64,000 bases of DNA, taken from positions 127,582 through 191,581 of the forward strand of contig CH003429.1 in NCBI GenBank assembly GCA_000149265.1, in the 5' to 3' direction. The notes beneath the pieces are model-generated. The model was not told where the DNA came from. It worked only from the letters and a program-made list of their open reading frames with translations, and made no database searches. Within the stretch, counting starts at the first letter, position 1. Each line of letters opens with the position of its first letter. The DNA is from Ciona savignyi. Taxonomy: Eukaryota; Chordata; Ascidiacea; Phlebobranchia; Cionidae. A program made the position numbers and the translations under genes. Shown here in pieces: positions 1 to 12,600 of the stretch.

Positions 1-470
1 TGATAATAAGCACATTGTGACGTCGATTAACTTTATTGTTTTACTTCCGTTTCCCAAGGTCACACGACATAATTACCGTGACGTAATCACCGGTGACGTG
101 TTTATACCATTCCTTAGGTATTATCGCGAATGAAGAGTCTAGTTTTCTTAGAATTTGAAATTTAGTAATTTCCGGTGTAATTTCCATACATATTTTCCCC
201 CAATCAAACACATTTTTCAACATTCTGGAAGGATTTCTTTACCATAATAAATAAAAGAAGTTTAACTAAACTCCATTAGAAATTATTTTGTTATTCGTAA
301 TTTGGCACGTGGGAGCGAAACGCGATTGTTTAAATTAACGCGATTTATTTGTCAGTTGGAGTATTTGTTTGTTCGTTCACTCTCGCTACGCGTGTCCACG
401 ATTGGAACACCGGGAAACATTCGGATATTACTATTCTTTGATGAACTTCGTCATGCTTTATTGCGATATT
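1..470 (+). repeat. Flanking repeat, copy 1 (plus)
   Basis: Two blocks recur in this window: one at about 1-90 (containing GATAATAAGCAC and, later, TTTCCCAAGGTCAC) and one at about 340-460 (containing TTCACTCTCGCTACGCGTGT). Both recur in the same order at 4973-5420, and inverted at about 1145-1925. The copies are clearly alike but diverged, so this is an old local duplication. It brackets the Zic gene. No coding potential is seen. Confidence 0.8.
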
Positions 471-1144
471 AGGTAGATTTATCTATGATGGTATTAGACC
501 AGTAATAGTTAAATAGATAATTATGCTCAAAACATTTATAAGAAACCTGATTTATTCTATTTGAATAAGGACCTAAGGATGCTTATATACATTTCAAGAG
601 AAAGTAATTGCGCACCTAATACAATCTTGACACCAACACACAATTTTTCCCTATTAAAATTATTATTGTTTACTAAGGTCCCAGTATGTGTTGATTTATT
701 CGATTTATATTCTCACTCGGTGTTTTCACGCCACTTTACCCGAGATTTAATATCAATATCTTCTGCGTCAAATATGATAATTAAACATAGTCTTAGTGGG
801 GTAAATTGTGTGGTTTGCAATTGCTAAAATCACAAAACAATATTCTTTTCTAAAACGTAAAATATGGATTGCAAGAATTCATAGAAATTTCAATAATTTA
901 CTTCCCGTCGCTAATTCTACTGATGCAGACTTGGACAATATTTAAACAATGGTATGCATTAATCAGCTATATGACGTTAAATAACCTAATGACGTGATAG
1001 TAGGACGCAGCATAATTGGCTGCAGACAAAGGTCTGATGAGAACAAAGGACGGAAAACGCCTCGACCACCATAATCGAATATTCAACAACCGATTTGATC
1101 TGATCATATTTTGTATTTATTATTTGGTTAAGTATGTAAATAGA
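471..1144. other. Non-coding spacer between inverted repeat arms
   Basis: AT-rich sequence between the plus-oriented copy at 1-470 and the inverted copy starting near 1145. The short open frames here have no recognisable protein features. I see nothing else to annotate. Confidence 0.5.
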
Positions 1145-1925
1145 AAGCATGACGAAGTTCATCAAATAATCGTAATATCGGAATATTTCCCGGGGTTCCA
1201 ATCGTGAACACGCGTAGCGAGAGTGAACGAACAAACAAATGACTTCAGCTGACAAATACATGGTGTTAATTTAAACAATCGCTTTATGTGCTAACGAAAT
1301 ACGAATAACAACGTTTAAATTTATTAGATGTGCTTTATTCATTTGAAAACCTGAACAAATATACTGAAATATTCAATTAAATTTTTGAATATTTAAATAT
1401 GAAATATTGGTAACAGGTAAACAAAATTCTTTCACTGAAATTGATAATCTATTTAAACGTTGGTAGAGTTTGCATAACATATATTTGCTAGAAAACTAAA
1501 TCTCGTTTTTACTGACAATTCAAACCGACATTTATTATCATGAGTTTACTGTACAATCNNNNNNNNNNNNNNNNNNNNNNNNNNNNNNNNNNNNNNNNNN
1601 NNNNNNNNNNNNNNNNNNNNNNNNNNNNNNNNNNNNNNNNNNNNNNNNNNNNNNNNNNGAACACTCCAGTAAAAAAGGGAATGTTGCTTTGAAAATACGG
1701 CGAATGACAAAAAATTTACGTTTTGTTTAAAATAACTTGTTGTTTAAAAGAGAACTATACAAAAATCGAATGGAATCGAATTCCTAAAATTCGTAAACGT
1801 TGGTATAAGTACGCTATCGCGATAACGTCGCGGTAATTATGACGTAATTGGGTCGCTTGAATTTGGGAAACGGAAATAAAACAATTAATTTTATCGACGT
1901 TTCAAAGTGCTTATTATCAGTGCTT
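1145..1925 (-). repeat. Flanking repeat, copy 2 (inverted, holds assembly gap)
   Basis: Reverse complement of the block pair seen at 1-470 and 4973-5420. The CTCTCGCTACGCG block lies at about 1145-1262 and the GATAATAAGCAC end at about 1835-1925. A run of 100 N, an assembly gap of unknown real length, occupies 1559-1658. The repeat end nearest the Zic gene reads AAGCACTGATAATAAGCAC on the minus strand, and the same string occurs on the plus strand at 4969, so the two arms face inward around the gene. Confidence 0.75.
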
Positions 1926-2488
1926 GTCGAGATTCATATTTTCTCAATTATTTTACTAAATAGTTTTAAATTAAAATATTGTTGAAATTGTAAAAACATT
2001 AATGGTGTGACAAATAAATGTTAACATTAAACCGAGCTTATGATTTATTTTATAAAAATATATAACACCAGGTTCAGTCTACAAAATATATATTAGTGAC
2101 AAAAACGGATCCAAATGTTATTTTCCAAATGCTAAAGTGGATGTTGGAAAGTTATATCTTGGCAGATCGTAGTGCAAGTGCAAATATTAGCCGAGATGCT
2201 ACGTGTAAACGTGGACTGTCATGCAGTGCAAGTGTCGAATGTCAACTCCAAGTCTCTCACGCGTGGCAAAAGTGTGGGGGATATTATCGTCCTGGAGCAA
2301 ACAACGGGCGACAATAGGTGTTTGGGTGCATGGGAAAGCGACGGGCGATCGGAAGTCAAATAAATGAAGAGATAAAGAAGATAATTAAGTCATTATGCCA
2401 GGAAAGGAAGGCGTAGCACGCGAAGGCTACAAATAGTAAGTCCCCTCAGCAGCAAGTCATCATTCGACTTTAGACAGCAATCAATATC

Positions 2489-3657
2489 ATGTACAGTGCA
2501 TTGAGCGATAGACCTTATGCTGCTTACGACCCAAGAGCCAGTCTCACAGCTCAAACCTCATTCCTTCAAGCGCATCAACATTCTATCGATTCCAAACCAA
2601 TGCAGTTAAACAGCGTTCCAAGTGCTGCGTATTACGCTGGGTATGGAATGATTCCTCATTTCCCTCAAAGCTTACATCTCGCTACAGGACTGCACAATCC
2701 GGTGGAGAATCGTCAGTCGGTGCACACCTCTTCGACTCTCTCGCATCCAGTCGCTTGCAAGTGGATGAACCCGAAACATGGCGGACGATCATGTGATGTC
2801 ATATTCCACGATATGCATGACTTGGTAAACCACGTGACACGAGATCACATGGGTGGAATGGACCAGACAGATCACACTTGTTACTGGGAAGATTGTTCGA
2901 GGAAACGCAAATGTTTCAAAGCCAAGTACAAGTTGGTCAACCACATTCGAGTTCACACTGGAGAGAAACCTTTTCTCTGTCCTTATCCCGATTGTGGTAA
3001 AATGTTCGGTCGAAGCGAAAATTTAAAGATTCACCAAAGAACTCATACAGGTAAGATCCTTCATTTTGTGTATCAGACTTGAATATCATTTGTGTATTAG
3101 GCAGGGATGATTATCAAGATGTATCATAGTTAATATTAATTCTTATGACAGGTGAACGACCTTTCCCTTGCAAATTCCCTGGTTGCGAAAGAAGATTCGC
3201 GAATAGTTCCGACCGTAAGAAGCACAGCTACATGCACAACACAGAGAAACTCTACACGTGCAAGTATGAAGGCTGCGATCGAAGCTACACTCATCCGAGC
3301 TCATTACGTAAGCACATACGTATGCACGAATCTAATGGTGACTTCATCACTTCGTCACAATCACCAACAACAGAAGACGTGACCGACTGCAATCCCTTGC
3401 GAGGGGAATTAATTCCTCGAATGACGTCATCGCCTATTAATACGTCACCTCAATGTGATGTCACAGACAATTCCAGCCCCATGTTCTTGTTCCACGAAAG
3501 GAATCTTCCACAAGTTCCACCAACAGAACCTCAGTACGAACCCACCAACCAACTTTACTACAACGATTATTACTACCAAGAAGCCGCCAACGCAGCCCAC
3601 TATAAACCAACTTATACCAACGTTCCTTTCCAATTACCGCAACCATTTGTCGCCTGA
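2489..3657 (+). CDS. ZicL: Zic-family zinc-finger transcription factor, ZicL/Zic-r.b type
   Basis: Two coding exons, 2489-3050 and 3152-3657 (intron 3051-3151, GT-AG, phase 1), encode about 355 aa. Five C2H2 fingers are visible. The atypical first finger begins at [12 protein letters not shown] with a wide Cys-Cys spacing. It is followed by [29 protein letters not shown] and YTCKYEGC fingers, joined by HTGEKPF/HTGERPF linkers. This arrangement is typical of the Zic/odd-paired family, which binds DNA in the nucleus and patterns neural and mesodermal tissue. The linker between fingers 3 and 4 is split by the intron. The N-terminus (about 87 aa) is rich in Ser, Tyr, His and Gln and the C-terminus is Tyr/Pro/Asn-rich. 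In Ciona the diverged, multicopy Zic gene is called ZicL or Zic-r.b (from memory); the short N-terminus and flanking repeats fit that copy. A poly(A) signal AATAAA lies at 3688-3693. The start follows CAATATC. Confidence 0.93.
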
Positions 3658-3762
3658 TCCATTCATCTTATTAATACATCGTTGAGAAATAAATTGGTTA
3701 TTCATCAGGAGTAGAACAAAGTGTTTATTTGACACCTTAGTCCGACCGATTATAGTCTAATG

Positions 3763-3900
3763 AGTTATTACGACGTCTTTCAACCGAAGCTGTGTCCTTG
3801 GGCAAGGCGCTTAACAGAAAGTACTTGAATACAGCGAATTAATGGTTTCTACTAAATTTAAGGAACGTGAGAATTATACTCTGCATTCTGCAATGATACA
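3763..3900 (+). repeat. Diverged SINE A fragment
   Basis: Carries the GTGTCCTTGGGCAAGGC and GCGAATTAATGGTTTCTAC blocks of the dominant SINE of this window, but with many substitutions. It lies just past the Zic 3' end and lacks a clear tRNA-like head. Confidence 0.65.
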
Positions 3901-4519
3901 CTGCATTGAGACTTACTTTTAAGTCCGTTTTGTTGTTAAATAGTTTTAGAAGGGTTATTTTTTCGTGTTCGTCCGTAATCATCTAGAATAAGTAATCAAA
4001 TCGAAATAAAACTTTTAGATATAGTAGATGGATAATATAAAATATAAATGTCAAAACCAAAAATTTGGGGTTTGACCCTGTGGGAAGAACACTCATCATT
4101 GAGTACTTTTTTTAACAGCTTTCGTAAGTGAACTAATATAAAAAAAATCAAAACTGAGCAATAAAGGTACTTACACACATTTTTTCATGTGATGTTATCA
4201 AAATATCTAAAACTTCGGTATGTAACACGAAAACTTATACAATCAAACAATCAACACAAACACGATAGTTTAGAAATCAACTCAACGCACGTAACCATTA
4301 ATATGTAGCAAGTAAACTTACTCTAACTTTACAATCGTAATAAAGTAAAAAAATGCTATAAATTGGTGTGATATAATATATTTTTAATTCCTGTGATAAC
4401 GATTATTAACGCTGTTTAAATGTAACCAAACAGTAATACGAAGTGTATTAGTTTGATTTATAACTTATGTGACGTCACAATCATTCGCGAGTATAAGCGC
4501 TGTTTCGCGACGAAGTATC

Positions 4520-4639
4520 GCCTACGACCATACCACGTTGAGAACACCCCATCTCGTCCGATCTGGGAAGTTAAGCAACGTCGGGACCGGTTAGTACTTG
4601 GATGGGTGACCGCCTGGGAATACCGGATATTATTGCTGA
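4520..4639 (+). rRNA. 5S rRNA-like gene, 3' end diverged (possible pseudogene)
   Basis: The first ~106 nt follow eukaryotic 5S rRNA closely. The start is GCCTACGACCATACCACG, the internal control region has the A box (AAGTTAAGCAACGTC), and the C box (TTGGATGGGTGACCGCC) is followed by TGGGAATACCGG. The last ~14 nt read ATATTATTGCTGA where a GTCGTAGGC-type end should pair with the 5' strand, so the terminal helix I cannot form. No T-run follows directly. The internal promoter may still be active, but the product would lack its closing stem. It lies within the bracketed Zic cassette. Confidence 0.8.
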
Positions 4640-4972
4640 TCCGCAATCCAGTTTATTTTCTAATAATTAAACGATTTATTTAATTTTAACATTAATTTCA
4701 CCATTTTTTTTTAATATTCGCGGTTGTTTTTTCAATGCATTGCAATTTAACGTGTAATTTGCTAGATATATCGTAAAATAACTTAAAGCATCTTTATTAT
4801 TACCGAACATCTTTATTCTGATGAAGAAAGGATAATTTATATATTGGTTTGTTAAAACGACTTTTTACCGATTTGATATTTTGTACAATGTCAACAACCA
4901 ACATTGTGAATTAAACAGACCAACCAAATATTTAAATAAATTATTAGGAAAATGTGAATTCTCGAGAAGCAC

Positions 4973-5420
4973 TGATAATAAGCACCTTGTGACGTAGATT
5001 AACTTCATTGTTTTACTTTCGTTTCCCAAGGTCACGCGACCTAATTACGTCATAATTCCCCTTGTGGCAATTGTACCGATGATTTACTTAAGTTTAAAAA
5101 AAAATTCGATTCCAGAATTTTCGTTTCCATTTTTATTCATATTTTTCTTTCAAACAACCAACTTATTCAGCCAAAACATGAATTTTATTCAACAATAATT
5201 TGAGTATTATATTATTTCTCTATTAAGTTTTAAGACATTACGAGGTAAACTAACATACGTTTGAAAACAGTCTTCTATTCGCGATTAAATTGCCGCAATT
5301 TATTTGTCAGTTGAAGTCATTTGTTTGTTCGTTCACTCTCGCTACGCGTGTCCACGATTGGAACCCCGGGAAACATTCCGATGTTACGATTATTTAATGA
5401 ACTTTGTCAAGCTTTGCGAT
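4973..5420 (+). repeat. Flanking repeat, copy 3 (plus)
   Basis: Direct copy of 1-470. It opens with GATAATAAGCACCTTGTGACG and has the CTCTCGCTACGCGTGTCC block at about 5320-5352. Together with the inverted copy at 1145-1925 it brackets the Zic gene and the 5S-like sequence. Sequence after 5420 does not continue the similarity to 471 onward. Confidence 0.8.
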
Positions 5421-5706
5421 TTTAGGTAATTTACAAAACAATAAATAAAATTCCTGAAAACTATGGAGAGAAATGAGAATGAAGTTCGGTTACATGGGAA
5501 AGCAACATCAACAATCACACGATAGTGAACACATCTTTTCGCACACTAGTCGTGTCTACCTGTGTTAACTGTCTACCTGTTAAAACAGCGTACATATTCT
5601 AGTTAAAACGTACATATACTAGTCAGATTTGTACATCTACATTCTACACCTTAGGTTAAATGTCCGTAACGTTATGAATGATTGGTTTCTGTATGCCTCC
5701 TAAAAC

Positions 5707-5994
5707 AGCCCATGTACGATATCTGACAAAAAGAACAAAATCGACAAAGAAGACTTTCCACACTACCGACCTGTCTTAAATTTATCCTACTTGTTAAATG
5801 TCCAGGAAAGAACGGTCGCAATGCGCATGGACAACAATTACAGTCAAATGCATGACATTGCACTATCCAGTCAGCGTACCGAATGTGGAATGAATCGACG
5901 AAAATGTTCCACTTGTCCTGTTGTAACGACGTTTAAAGTTATGATTCCTATTGCTACTCATATGTCCATACTTCTGAAAATTCTAATCAAGTAA
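5707..5994 (+). pseudogene. LINE reverse-transcriptase remnant
   Basis: A frame open from about 5707 to 5994 (no internal stop) contains HYRPVLNLSYLLNVQERTV, which matches the YRPVSNLPFLSKVLERxV block that opens the RT domain of CR1/Jockey-like non-LTR retrotransposons. It is followed by a degraded version of the LxxFQSAYR region. A stop lies just upstream and no endonuclease or YxDD motif follows, so this is a short dead fragment of about 95 codons. Insertion orientation is plus. Confidence 0.7.
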
Positions 5995-6616
5995 TACGAA
6001 AAAAAAATACGAACTGTACTAGAATGACAGTGTTTGATTTACTAGTATTACGTCACAATCAATCATGGTAATAAGCGTTGATTCTCGAAGTATCGGCGCT
6101 TTGTTTTATTTGTTGATAGGTTTAATTTTAGTTAAACAAACAATTCATTATTTTATGCATATTTCGACACTTTTTTGTGTGTCACGCTATTGGCAGGTCT
6201 GTCTGGTTTTCAGCTTATTGGGCAGAACGCGTTATGCAACTGAATTAAAAGTTTCAGGAAAACTAGTACGCCTATAGTTTTCCTCGACCTTTAATTTTGC
6301 GAAAAAAAGATATGTATATAAAAAGAAAAATATAAAATAATATATACAGTATAAATGTCAACACAAAATATACGCATATCCTATACTCATCTTCAAATAT
6401 TTTCCGGGAAATCCCCTTACAGAAATTCAATTCGACTAAAACTAGTGATCAGTCTCATTTACGCTCCATATTAAACAAAAAAATGACATTTCAGGTTAAA
6501 ACTTCAGAAAGTTTAAGCAAATATGGCTTAGAATCGCAAATTTTTGGTAAACTGCGCCAGGGAATTTTGCTATAGAATTTTCCTATAGACCCAAAAACAT
6601 AAGCACAACAGCAGTT
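5995..6616. other. Intergenic, AT-rich, with dispersed repeat
   Basis: No supported gene. Sequence at about 6165-6310 (TGTGTGTCACGCTATTGG, later CGACCTTTAATTTTGCG) resembles 63320-63445 near the other end of the window, so it is a dispersed repeat. The small open frames are unremarkable. Confidence 0.5.
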
Positions 6617-9600
6617 TTACGAGTTAATTTCCTTTGCTAGGAGCATTGACGTATTTGTACCTCTGAATAATCAAGTAACACAAACCTTATTCGAATGACA
6701 ACATCAGACAAGAACTCACCCATTAAAAAGCGACATCAAATTATTGATTTTCCTCACATTCCCCCCTGTGATAGCTTCCACACCATTGATGGTTGATCGA
6801 ACCCGACTTGCATCGTGGTTGATTCGGTCAATCGATGAGCTGTGACTATTGACACGCTCCACTAGTCCTCGCTGGTGGATTCGAACCGAGGCCATGGAGA
6901 TCTCCTGTGGCATTTAATGTTCAACGGGTTATTCTGGTGGTTTAGTGCGTCACCTTTCAGCCGAAGGGTTGCAGGTGCAAAAATGGTCGCTAGCTAGTCG
7001 GTTGTGTCCTTGGGCAAGGCACTTTACGGACATTGCCTGAACCCAGCAGATTAATAGGTTCTGCCATATTGAAGGAACGTGTGAAACGTGTGGTTATAAC
7101 CAGTGGTTTTACGCTATGATTTGCTGAAACATCTCATTTTATGCACAACACAATGCAATGGCCCGGGTAATTAGATAGTGGCCTCGACGTGTCTTAATGA
7201 CTGCCTGTACCAGAACCTTACTGTGTTGTCAAATACGAATATCCTTTTGAATCAACGAAAATGACTTATAAATCGCCATCAATGTATGAAAGATAATACA
7301 ACAGAGATTACCTGGTTCACCCTGTTACTGAGCACAATTTCCAGCATGCTTGTGAAGTTCCGCATGATGCCATGCAGACTTGCTACCTCCCTCATATGAC
7401 GTTGCAACTGCGCATCGATCTCCTCTTCAATCCGAACCTCTCCTTCCGCCACCGTCTCATTCAACTCCACCACAATCCCTCGAACTGAGTGTAGCGCCAC
7501 CTCGTGCTCGTTTATCACGCTACTCACCTACAAATTTTGAAACATGTACGTTGGCTCCAAAAATTGTGGAAGCAAAGTGCTTCGATGCAATGAGGTTTTG
7601 TATTTACAAGATTTATTGTCATAGAAGTAAAGACTACTGGCCACCCCCTTCCGCTAATACTTTTAGTTTAAAGAACAGCTTTAAAAATTATATTCTGTGA
7701 ATGCTGCAGAAAAACTATACTTTAAATACAAAGTGCACAAACACAATCAGGAAATGCTCGAAACCAAATAGTTGGTTTACAGATACTGTGCCGGACGCCA
7801 ATTATTAGTTGGTACGATGCAGCCACCACGGTGGGTGGTGAACTGTAGCTATGACGTATTGAAGACACATAAATAGCTCCGGTATTCCAACTATAGACAC
7901 AAGGTTTTTGACAATAACAAAGATACATTTTCCCCACCCACCAGGATAAGCATTATACTTCCGTCCATACACAAGCAACCTACTTACATCTTGAGAAATC
8001 GCACTCAGATTGGTGTGTAGCTGTCTGTGCTCAACCAAAGCATGCTCGTGTAGACTGATAGATTCAAGCAGGTCATTGTCCACACTCCGTAGCTGCTTTA
8101 CACTGTCTACGAATTAGTACTGCTCGGTTATACAATAAACTGTGCGCCAAGTAAACTGCTCACGCCACTGGGTTGGAGCAATATAAAGTGGCTTGCTCAG
8201 GTGCACATTAAGCCACTTCATGCCCATAGTTGAGTTGTTAATTTTGTTACAGTGTGTGAACGATTAGAAAATGAACCATTGGATATTGCTCGGTTGGACC
8301 ACCGCAATGCTGCTTAATCAGATACACAGTAATAAATCTTGTTACGGTGCCACGCAATGAAGTTGACGCGCTATTTCCAATTCCTTTATTAGTTGTTTTA
8401 GCGGTAACTAAAAGAAACATAAATTAGTGCGAGACATTATAAAAAGGAAAAATCATAACAAAATAATACCTTAACAATTGCACGTCCGTAACTTCTTTCG
8501 ACTATTTACCATTTACTAAATAAATTACTGCCTCCTCGCAGCCGTCGTACCCAAAAGGACTATACAATACCAAAACATAAATTCGTTCAAGGACAATCAT
8601 AGAAATAAAAAGTACAAAATTAACCAACCATAAAAAATCACTGAACCAACAAACTACTGCAGAGGTGCAGTAACAAATCTCATGCAAGTTGCGAGAGCTA
8701 TTATAGTGTGTGGATAATCAGGCAGGACTTTTAGTTTAAACAATTCATTCGATAACACTATGTAAAGTGGCTTGTATAGGTAAAATGTTGGTATGGGTAT
8801 TAAACAATCAATCTTGTAACTGTGGCATACCATGTAATAGATATAGATCATCATTGCAATCCTCAATCAATCGAATTAAACTTCCATTGAGCGTCTCCAG
8901 TGGCACCAAGCGATCATTGTAATTGGTTAAGACATCATAAACTTCATTTTTCATTTGTACAAGCTTTGAACGAAAATGTTGATTATTTTTTTATACTTTT
9001 AAGGATATTATTATTGTTTGGTAAAAGGCACTAGCACGAAAACGGTCACTTAGTAGTTGATAATCACACAATAGTATAAGGGAGTGCTCTAACATGGGTA
9101 ATCAACTAATTGTTAGAATTCTTTGCGCCCACTGTCAGGTTACAAGAGCTATTGTAGTCTGTTGTGCATGATTAAAAAGTTCCTTCAGTTTTAATATAAC
9201 CAATCCACTTGGGGCTCCAGGACATTGTAAGTAGCCGTTATATAAATATGCCTTCAACCTTGAAATATCTAATTCCACCAGTGTGATTAGTATAAAAATC
9301 CATTTAATCTTAAAAAGTAAAACTAGAATTGCCTTGTTAGAAACAGCAGTAAATCTTGCATTGGATTCCTCTTTATCTGCTGCCACTGAGTGGGTAACTT
9401 GATCACACCCCACTTCAAGGGAATGTATCATCTGCAGACTCGTGTTGTGGTCCCGTCCACAAGCTGTATGTGTTGATACAACGGGAATAAAATAGGATAA
9501 TTATGTTTTATCCCCATTAAGGGGAAAACGCAAGGGGCATTACCACACACGCAATTGTCAGATCACTTCGCACCCGCCGCCGCGTTACAGAAGTTATTGC

Positions 9601-12600
9601 TGTGTTTTGTGTATGATTGCCTTTCCCAAGGAAACAACTGACTAGCTAGCGACCAGTTATGAATATGCAACCCTACGGATGAAAGGCGATGTAGCCTACT
9701 ACACTACCGAGGTAATCAGTTGGACTTGAAAGAGATGGCTGGAAATGAAAATGATTAAACCAACTGTCACCAATTCAGTTTTCTTAAGCTTTAAAAGTGT
9801 GTAAGACAGATGTGTCGATCCACATTTGTACGACCTATTATCAGAACTGATCAAATGTTGGATCAGAGCACATTATCACCTTGCTTGTGGTCATGGATAT
9901 AAATCAGTCGTGTTGCCAAATGGTTAGCAGGGCCAATTTATACACAGAACATATATTTAAACAAATGGTCTTGAAAATAGTTTAATCAATTATTCAAAAT
10001 TTAGCTTAAAAAAGAAACATTGCACAGAGAGTGATTTTGGCAAAAATTGTGTGACATGATGTTGTATTTTAACCTTAATACTGCAAAGTGGAAAGCCCAT
10101 GTACCATGTATCCTGAAAACACCTAATGCTTACAGGTAAGTTGTTTGAGCTAATAGAGTGTGTGGTTGTGTTGTTTATATCTTCGTGGAAGAGGTTTAGG
10201 CTTTACAAATTTGAATTAGAGATATATCCTAGTGGTTAGATGCCAGACTGTCGGCTAAAGTGCTGATAAAATCTGCGGTTTAGCATTTTTTTGTTCTTGG
10301 GAATGGAATAAACATTGTATATAGATCAACAACTTAAACAAACACTACAGTATCATGTTTGTACAACAGCCTGTAATACCCTACACAGCAGTTAGCAAGT
10401 TAGCACTTAGGGTTGTGAAAAAAGTATAATGTCCCTTTCCTTCTCTCAGGTATAAACACTGCAGGACCAACATGGCTACCTAGGCGGGAACACTTAAATC
10501 TCTCAGTGGATTAGAAAATGCATAGATAGGGGAAGGAGAGACCGATTACCTGAACGAACAGTTGAAATAAAATCCCAGTTCATCTCAGTCTTCTGCAGGT
10601 TTTCCTGGATTCTCTCGTTATGTCGAGTAAACGTTCTATCAACTGTGGCTAATCTGCCGTGGATTGAACATAACTAATTATCAGCTGAAAGTTAGCATAT
10701 TGCATGTGGTATTGATGACATTATTCATCAACATAAGAGCCTAAAGTGAGTCAGTTGTCGACCCTTTATATAACTTCATTTAACCCACCCACTCACATAG
10801 AGAGCTCAGCAATTTAATCAGATTTGTAATAAAAACAACTGGTTTGTGGCAACCACTTTACAGTTCATTGCTTCCCAATTTTATTTATTAGTGTTTTAAT
10901 TTAGGTTTTTTCACATTTATCTTGATCAATTATTTTGAAACAAAAATCGATAGATTGTAGATATTGGATAATATGTGACAAACCTAGTTTGAACAAGGTC
11001 TTGAGATCTTTGGTACTCATTCAAGTCACTTTTAAGTGAATTTACGTCTTTAACGACATCATCATAATTAGTGATGGCTTCCTCCATTGAACGTCTAGCT
11101 CCACCCAGTGAGTGTTGGAAACCGGTCAACCGTGAATTAACCGAACTCAAGTTTTGATGCATCATAGAAATTCTGTGGAAAGATTTTTCTAATTATATAT
11201 TTGGCTGTCAAAACCAAGTGTATTTTAAGTCTGCCTGCATAACTCAGTTATTTAGTGCATTGGCTTTTAAAAAGGTTGCTGTAACAAAATTGGTTTGCTT
11301 AGGTGATTGTATATTTAGTCAGGGCTTTTAGCAGGTATCACCTCAACCTAGTGGATTATCGATTAAACTGAAATGTTTTCATTATATACAATGTATTCCA
11401 TTTGGTTTAGTAACTCGCCGGTGGGTACCAGATAATCTGATGATTGTGTCCCTATTAATGCCTTTTGGATTTCAACTCCCATAAATAAAACATGAATATT
11501 GTATTCTACATATGTATGAGGTCAGACTTCCCACCCACTAGGATATAAAGAGACCACTATCCACACACTTTAATAGCTCGAACAGCTTAACCGTAACCGT
11601 TTGTAGGTGAGTGTTATGATGCCTGTGGATAAAGCCTGGCATCCCACCCATGAGGATATAAATGAACAAACTATCCACATAATAGCCCCAGTAACTCGGC
11701 TGTGGTCATGAGGTGTCTTACGATACCCATGTATAAAGCCTGGCTTCCCAGACACGTGGATATAAATGAACCAACCATCCACACACTCTAATAGCTCCAG
11801 CAACTTGACAGTGGCCATGAGGTTTTCTACGATACCCGTGTATAAAGCCTTTCTTGTCATCCACATGAATATAAATGGACTGACCTTGTATTCAACTCAG
11901 CTCTATTCTCCTCACATTCATCACTGATAAGTTGTTGTTTCGAGTTAATTAACCCACGCAATGTTTTGTTCAAATTATTGAGATCTGTCCCCCAGTTAGA
12001 AATCAACATCTTGTTTGCTTTATTGTCCAAGGTCTACAAAACACTGTAGATGGTTAGCTCACCGACAGCTGACATATTGCAATCACACACTGTAATAACA
12101 ACTAGTTTGTCAAGTTTAAATGGATGACAGTAAAACATTCTCCAACGCACATATTTTGATTACAAGTTATCATTTGATAACTGCCTATTAGACGAAGAGT
12201 TGCAGGTTTAAAACTACCAAAATAAAGAATCATCTAAATAATTTGCAAAACACTGTAATAGCTCGAGTAACTTAACGGTGGATACGAAGTGATGCGACGA
12301 TTGACCAATTAAGAACTGTCCTCATGTTTCCCATTCATGGAGATAAACATGGATAACATATTCTATTCTGTACAAGCTCACCATGTTACGAATAATTGCA
12401 GAAGTCTTCGCATCCAAGTCTCCTATAGATGTCATGCATAACTGGTTTGCGTCTTGTACTTCATCGGAGATGGAGTCGTATTGTGTGGCAAGGAATGTGG
12501 TGGTCGAGGTCACGTTGTTTATCTGGTGTCTCAGTGTTGCCAGTCGAGAAGCAACAACATGTCGTAATGAGTTGGCATCACTGGTGACCATACGATGCAG

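Noticed and set aside
8346..8407. Possible small exon of the coiled-coil gene (minus, acceptor TTTTAG, donor GTAACA)
   Set aside because: Its phases (1 in, 0 out) do not fit between exons 8963-8831 and 8106-7988, which join directly in phase 1.
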